Of a stretch of 64,000 bases of DNA, positions 59,982-64,000 are shown piece after piece (the first letter of the stretch is position 1; each line of letters starts with the position of its first letter). Source of the stretch: Halostella limicola. Its GTDB lineage: Archaea > Halobacteriota > Halobacteria > Halobacteriales > Natronoarchaeaceae. The position numbers and the translations under genes are program-made. The stretch is from assembly GCF_003675875.1 (NCBI RefSeq), contig NZ_RCDI01000001.1:310001-374000 (forward strand), read 5' to 3'. The notes below the pieces were generated by a model. The model was given only the letters and a program-made list of their open reading frames with translations. It searched no databases and had not been told where the DNA came from.

Positions 59982-60713
59982 ATGAACCCCTTCCCCGAGT
60001 TCTCGGTCGTCCCGGCGGTCGACGTACAGGACGGCGAGGTGGTCCAGCTCGTGCAGGGCGAGCGCGGCACGGAGAAGCGCTACGGCGACCCCGTCGAGTC
60101 CGCGGAGCGCTGGGTCGACCAGGGCGCCGAGACGCTCCATCTGGTCGACCTCGACGGCGCGTTCGAGGGCGAGCGCGTGAACGCCGAGGCTATCGGGCGC
60201 GTGCTGGACGCCGTCGACGTCGACGTGCAACTCGGCGGCGGCATCCGCACCGTCGACGACGCCACCGACCTGCTGGAGCGCGGCGTCGACCGCGTCATCC
60301 TCGGCACGGCCGCCGTCGAGAACCCCGATATCGTCGCCGAGATCAGCGAGTCTCACCCCGGCTCGGTGACGGTGAGCCTCGACGCCAAGGACGGCGAAGT
60401 GGTCGTCTCCGGCTGGACCGAGGGGACCGGCCTCGACCCCGCCGCGGCGGCCGAGCGCTACGAGGACCTCGGCGCCGGCGCGATCCTGTTCACGGACGTG
60501 GACGTGGAGGGGCGACTGGAGGGCGTCCAGACCGACCCCGTCCGGCGGATCGCGGAGGCCGTCGACATCCCAGTGGTCGCCAGCGGCGGCGTCGCGACCA
60601 TCGACGACGTGCGCGCGCTGCGCGACGCGGGCGCGGCAGCGGTCGTCGTCGGCAGCGCGCTGTACGAGGGCCGGTTCACGCTCCGGGAGGCGAACGAGGC
60701 CGTCGACAGGTGA
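59982..60713 (+). CDS. hisA: ProFAR isomerase (phosphoribosylformimino-AICAR-P isomerase)
   Basis: 243 residues, (beta/alpha)8 barrel with internal half-barrel symmetry. VVPAVDVQDGEVVQL opens the barrel with the catalytic Asp near residue 14. LGGGIRTVDD (about 86) and ASGGVATIDD (about 200) are the two phosphate-binding half motifs, and the second catalytic Asp is in FTDVDVEGRLEG. It isomerises an Amadori step in histidine synthesis. Co-directional with hisB, 38 bases apart. Confidence 0.95.
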   Translation: MNPFPEFSVVPAVDVQDGEVVQLVQGERGTEKRYGDPVESAERWVDQGAETLHLVDLDGAFEGERVNAEAIGRVLDAVDVDVQLGGGIRTVDDATDLLERGVDRVILGTAAVENPDIVAEISESHPGSVTVSLDAKDGEVVVSGWTEGTGLDPAAAAERYEDLGAGAILFTDVDVEGRLEGVQTDPVRRIAEAVDIPVVASGGVATIDDVRALRDAGAAAVVVGSALYEGRFTLREANEAVDR

Positions 60714-60751
60714 GCGGAACCGCCTTGTAGCAGAGGCGACAATGCGGCGGT

Positions 60752-61339
60752 ATGACGGACCGCACGGCCGCCGCGACCCGCGAGACGGCGGAGACGGAGA
60801 TCGAGGTGACCCTCGGCGTGGACGGCGACGGCGAGTCGACCGTGGACACCGGGATCGGCTTCTTCGACCACATGCTCGAATCGTTCGCCAAGCACGGCCT
60901 GTTCGACCTGACGGTGCGGTGCGACGGCGACCTGGAGATCGACGACCACCACACCGTCGAGGACGTCGCCATCGTGCTCGGCGAGGCGTTCGACGAGGCG
61001 CTCGGCGACCGCGCGCGCATCGAGCGCTTCGCCGACCGGAAGGTGCCGCTGGACGAGGCCGTCGCCGGCATCGTCGTCGACGTGAGCGGCCGGCCCGTAT
61101 TCCGCTTCGACGGCGAGTTCTCGCAGGCGAGCGTCGGCGGGATGACGAGTCACATGGCGAAGCACTTCCTGCGCTCGCTCGCGACCAACGCCGGCCTCAC
61201 GCTCCACGCCGAGGTGACCGGCGAGAACGCCCACCACGAGATCGAGGCGCTGTTCAAGGCGACCGCCCGCGCGCTGGACGACGCCACCCGCCTCGACGAG
61301 CGCCGCGCGGGCACGCCGAGCACGAAAGGCGAGCTCTAA
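60752..61339 (+). CDS. hisB: Imidazoleglycerol-phosphate dehydratase
   Basis: 195 residues. The metal-binding His clusters typical of IGPD are present: GFFDHML near residue 37, DDHHTVED near 64, SHMAKHFL near 133 and [11 protein letters not shown] near 155. It removes water from imidazoleglycerol phosphate to give imidazole-acetol phosphate. It is free-standing, without a HisN phosphatase fusion. It follows hisA by 38 bases. Confidence 0.95.
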   Translation: MTDRTAAATRETAETEIEVTLGVDGDGESTVDTGIGFFDHMLESFAKHGLFDLTVRCDGDLEIDDHHTVEDVAIVLGEAFDEALGDRARIERFADRKVPLDEAVAGIVVDVSGRPVFRFDGEFSQASVGGMTSHMAKHFLRSLATNAGLTLHAEVTGENAHHEIEALFKATARALDDATRLDERRAGTPSTKGEL

Positions 61340-61653
61340 GCCCCGATTACTGCGACTGACGACGGACCCGCCGCTCGCGCGAAACGATTACCGACGCGCT
61401 ACCCGCGTTCCCGGCCACCGCCGATACCGCCCGCGCGGCCTGCACCGCGTCGTAACTGGTGCTCCGGGGCGCACGATGGCGCCTCTCACACGTATCAGTA
61501 TAACCCTCCCCCCGAACCCGGTATCTACGCGTCTAGCCGTTCTGCGTATGCCCCCGTGGCGGCTAGTAAGGGTAAGATGAGTTCCCTCCCGACTTCAGAA
61601 GGTATCGCGTACCACTTCCGACCCTCCCCCGTAACCGAGGTGCGTCGCGAGTG
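61340..61653. other. 314-base spacer after hisB
   Basis: No supported gene. A TATA-like AGTATAA lies near 61498 and a Shine-Dalgarno-like GAGGTG at 61637-61642, both in a position to serve the 112-residue gene, whose leader would then be over 100 bases. Confidence 0.35.
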
Positions 61654-61992
61654 ATGTGGCAGGACTTCGTGTTCATGCTCGGTAGCTCCCTGTCTATCTT
61701 CTTCCTCGCGCCCACCCTGAAGGACGCGAACGCCCGCGTCCCGCTGGCGACGAGCCTCCCGTCGATGGCGATCGGGCTGGCCTACGGATTCACGTTCACT
61801 ACGCTCGGCATGACGTTCTCCGCGCTCGGCGCGTTCGCCGCGGGCTCGATGTGGTCGCTCATCGCGGTAGCGCGCTCCCCCAGCGACGGCGCGACGCTGA
61901 CGCGCCGCGACGGCCTGCGCCTCTTCTTCGCCGACGTCCAGCGGTGGGTCGACCAGCGGCTCCACGGCGACGGCGTCTCGGTCTACCGCTAG
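61654..61992 (+). CDS. 112-residue membrane protein of unknown function
   Basis: From ATG at 61654 (a GTG one codon earlier is possible), preceded by GAGGTG at 61637-61642. Three hydrophobic stretches (about 5-22, 32-48, 50-72) are followed by a soluble Arg/Asp-rich end (ADVQRWVDQRLHG). The GLAYGFTFTTLGMTF core is Gly/Thr-rich. No family is recognised. It overlaps the end of the kinase gene on the other strand by four bases. Confidence 0.6.
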   Translation: MWQDFVFMLGSSLSIFFLAPTLKDANARVPLATSLPSMAIGLAYGFTFTTLGMTFSALGAFAAGSMWSLIAVARSPSDGATLTRRDGLRLFFADVQRWVDQRLHGDGVSVYR

Positions 61993-64000
61993 ATCCGCGG
62001 CAGGTACAGCGACACCACGGCCCCGCCGAGGTCGCTCTCCCCGAACTCGACGTCCCCGCCGTAGGCGTCGACGATCCATGCGACGAGCCACAGCCCGAGA
62101 CCGCTCGCGTGCTGTAGCGGCGTGATCTCCGCCTCGCCTGTGACGACCTCCCGCTCGTGCTCCGGGATGCCGGCGCCGTCGTCGGCGATCCGGAGCGCGA
62201 CCCGGCCGTCCACCGCGTCGTCGATCGACACGCGGACGCGCGGGGCCCCGTCGTCGCCGGACGCGGGGTGGTGCTCGATCGCGTTCTCGAGCAGGTTCTC
62301 CACGGCGACGGTGAGGCGCTCGTCGCCGGCGACGCGGGTCTCGATCGGGCCGTCGAAATCGATGACCGCGTCGCCGTACCGCCGCCGGTACCGCGCGACG
62401 GCGTCCGCGGCGACGGCGCTCGCGTCGACCCACGACGAGTCCGTCTCCGCCTCCAGCACGTCCTCGGCCTCCCGCGCCTTGTTCGAGAGCGCGACGAGCT
62501 CCTCGACGGTCGTGGTCAGCGCGTCGACGTAGTCGGCGACGGTCTCTTTCGTCGCCGCGTCGGCGATCTGCTCCGCGTACCCGACGACGAGGTTCAGGTC
62601 GTTGCGGAGGTTGTGTCGCAGGACGCGGTTCAGCACTTGGAGCTGCCGGTGGCGCATCTGCCGGTCGGTGATGTCCGTGTAGATGCCGAACCCGTACAGG
62701 TTCTCGTCCTCGTCGCGGTACGGCAGGCCGCGAAACAGGAACTGGCGGGGGCCGTCGGCGGTGAGGCGTCGGATCTCGCGCCGGACTACGCCCTTCTCCC
62801 GCGCCTCGTCGTCGAGCGCCCGCGCGTCCCCTCGCTGCTCGGGGAGCAGGATGTGATCGTTGAGCGACTCGCCGATGATCGCTGCGGGGTCGTACCCGAA
62901 TACGTCGGCGAACGCCGGGTTGACCGACTGGACGATCGGCTCGCCGTCCCGGAACCGGACCTCGACGACCGCGTCCGGGATGTTGTCGAACAGGAACTCG
63001 AACCGGTTGCGCTCCTCCTCGAGGCGGGTCCGCGCCCGTTCGAGCTCCGAGCGGTCCCGGACCGTGCCGACGGCCCCCTCGAACCCGTCGTCCGCCGGGA
63101 GCAGGGAGAGCTCTATCTCCACCGGGAACTCGTCCCCGGTCGCGGTCGGCATCGTGCTCTCGTAGGTCGCGCCCTCGGGATCGTCCGCCGCGACCATCGT
63201 CCGGACGAGGTCCTCGGCCGCCGCGACGCCCTTCTCGCCGCAGATCTCGCTCGCGTGCTGCCCGACCAGGTCCGCCCGGTCCCTCCCCAGTCGGTCGGCG
63301 AGGGGCTGGGTCACGTTCGTGAGGCGGCCGTCCCCGTCGACGATGAACAGCATGTCCCCCGCGTTCTCGAAGACGGTCTCGAACCGCTCCAGTTCGCGCT
63401 GGCGGTCGATCCGTTCGAGCGCGGCCGCGGCATTCGCGGCGAGCAGGCGGGCCAGTTGCAGGTCGGTCGTGTCGAAGGCGTTCGGCTCGGGCTCGCTGAA
63501 GAGGAGGACGCCGTGCTCGCCGAGCGGCAGGTGGAGCTCGCTCACGAACGGGCTCTCCGGATTGTGCGTCTCCCGCCCGCGGAGGTCGTGGTATACCTTC
63601 GGCTCCCCGGAGCGGTACGCCGCCCACACCAGTCCCTGGCCGCGGTCGAACGCGGGCGGCGCACCGGCCGCGGCTTCGACCTCGTCGGTCCAGACGACGG
63701 GTGCGAGCCGCTCGGAGTCCGGGTCGAACAGGTGGACGCCGACCAGCCGGTGGCCGAGGACGTCCCGGGCGGCGTCGCGCAGGATGGCGCAGGTCTCCTC
63801 GCGGCTCTCGGCTCGCATCATCGCCCGCGTCCGGCGGTGGAGGCGCTCGATCCGCTCGACCCGGCTCGTCCGGTCGAGCGCCGCCGTGGCGCCGGTCGTG
63901 AGCAGCTTCGCCGTCCGTCGGTCCGCCTCGTCGAACGCCGCGGTCGAGCGCGCGCCGATGCTCAGGACGCCGTGTCTCCCGAGCGGGAGCAACAGCAGCG
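61989..64000 (-). CDS. PAS/GAF sensor histidine kinase, N-terminus cut by the window edge
   Basis: At least 667 residues visible; the start lies outside. Visible order: end of a GAF domain, a second GAF (about 60-200), PAS (about 205-320), PAS (about 325-440), HisKA with the haloarchaeal-type acceptor His in LRHNLRNDLN (about 455), and HATPase with N-box NLLENAIEHH and G1 DDGAGIP. The two GAF segments share PLGxHGVL. It is the third kinase without a neighbouring response regulator in this window. Converges with the small membrane gene at 61654. Confidence 0.88.
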   Translation of the reverse strand, partial: LLLLPLGRHGVLSIGARSTAAFDEADRRTAKLLTTGATAALDRTSRVERIERLHRRTRAMMRAESREETCAILRDAARDVLGHRLVGVHLFDPDSERLAPVVWTDEVEAAAGAPPAFDRGQGLVWAAYRSGEPKVYHDLRGRETHNPESPFVSELHLPLGEHGVLLFSEPEPNAFDTTDLQLARLLAANAAAALERIDRQRELERFETVFENAGDMLFIVDGDGRLTNVTQPLADRLGRDRADLVGQHASEICGEKGVAAAEDLVRTMVAADDPEGATYESTMPTATGDEFPVEIELSLLPADDGFEGAVGTVRDRSELERARTRLEEERNRFEFLFDNIPDAVVEVRFRDGEPIVQSVNPAFADVFGYDPAAIIGESLNDHILLPEQRGDARALDDEAREKGVVRREIRRLTADGPRQFLFRGLPYRDEDENLYGFGIYTDITDRQMRHRQLQVLNRVLRHNLRNDLNLVVGYAEQIADAATKETVADYVDALTTTVEELVALSNKAREAEDVLEAETDSSWVDASAVAADAVARYRRRYGDAVIDFDGPIETRVAGDERLTVAVENLLENAIEHHPASGDDGAPRVRVSIDDAVDGRVALRIADDGAGIPEHEREVVTGEAEITPLQHASGLGLWLVAWIVDAYGGDVEFGESDLGGAVVSLYLPRI

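Noticed and set aside
47120-61339. A complete histidine operon
   Set aside because: hisI lies at 47 kb and hisA/hisB at 60 kb on opposite strands with unrelated genes between, so they are dispersed, as usual in haloarchaea.

Overview
This window is chromosomal DNA from a halophilic archaeon (class Halobacteria). The GC content is high, the encoded proteins are strongly acidic, and many starts have a TATA-like box about 28 bases upstream (leaderless transcription). It also carries Tat signal peptides, a TFB, a PGF-CTERM sorting signal, a halophilic 2Fe-2S ferredoxin and many small haloarchaeal membrane proteins. Genus cannot be fixed from sequence alone. I see no insertion sequence, CRISPR array, rRNA or replication origin, and most genes look like core chromosome.

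Layout. 0-12.8 kb: secreted and membrane-anchored regulators, a 2H phosphoesterase, an XPD/Rad3 helicase, threonine ammonia-lyase, a CDF metal transporter, a YfcE-type phosphoesterase, threonine aldolase, an M29 aminopeptidase and a 50-residue zinc-finger protein at 12622. 13-18 kb: exported proteins (subtilase, beta-helix protein, Tat protein), an AIM24 protein and tRNA-Arg(TCT) with a duplicated 3' end. 18-28.6 kb: the UPF0200/UPF0201 pair, an ABC-2 exporter, a multi-PAS histidine kinase, TFB, a convergent pair (conserved haloarchaeal protein and P-loop-degenerate ParA-like protein), and a small-membrane-protein/UDG/HIT operon. 28.7-37.2 kb: a DUF4397 protein, isoleucyl-tRNA synthetase with a hairpin cluster upstream, then a BMP-type binding lipoprotein directly followed by a chemotaxis transducer. 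37.4-47.8 kb: a PGF-CTERM metalloprotease; a co-directional row of beta-propeller, PRPP synthetase and HNOB-like sensor; a Ca/Na exchanger; a phosphohexomutase; a collapsed alcohol dehydrogenase; and hisI with a coiled-coil partner. 48-64 kb: a second PAS/GAF kinase, a NarK-type transporter, NAD synthase, prepilin peptidase, OsmC, a CBS protein, a lipoprotein, a zinc-rich wHTH regulator, ferredoxin, a PiT phosphate transporter, hisA, hisB and a third kinase cut by the window edge.

How the genes connect. Three his genes (hisI, hisA, hisB) lie in two places. PRPP synthetase feeds histidine, nucleotide and NAD synthesis, and nadE is also present. Three histidine kinases are encoded without any adjacent response regulator. 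The most system-like unit is the binding lipoprotein plus transducer (33.6-37.2 kb): there is no permease or ATPase beside it, so it looks like a dedicated chemosensory receptor, with a nucleoside-type ligand suggested by the BMP family. Other points to check are the HNOB-like protein that appears to lack the heme-ligating histidine, the ParA-like protein without the P-loop lysine, the in-frame collapse scar in an alcohol dehydrogenase, and several hairpin or inverted-repeat elements in intergenic DNA.
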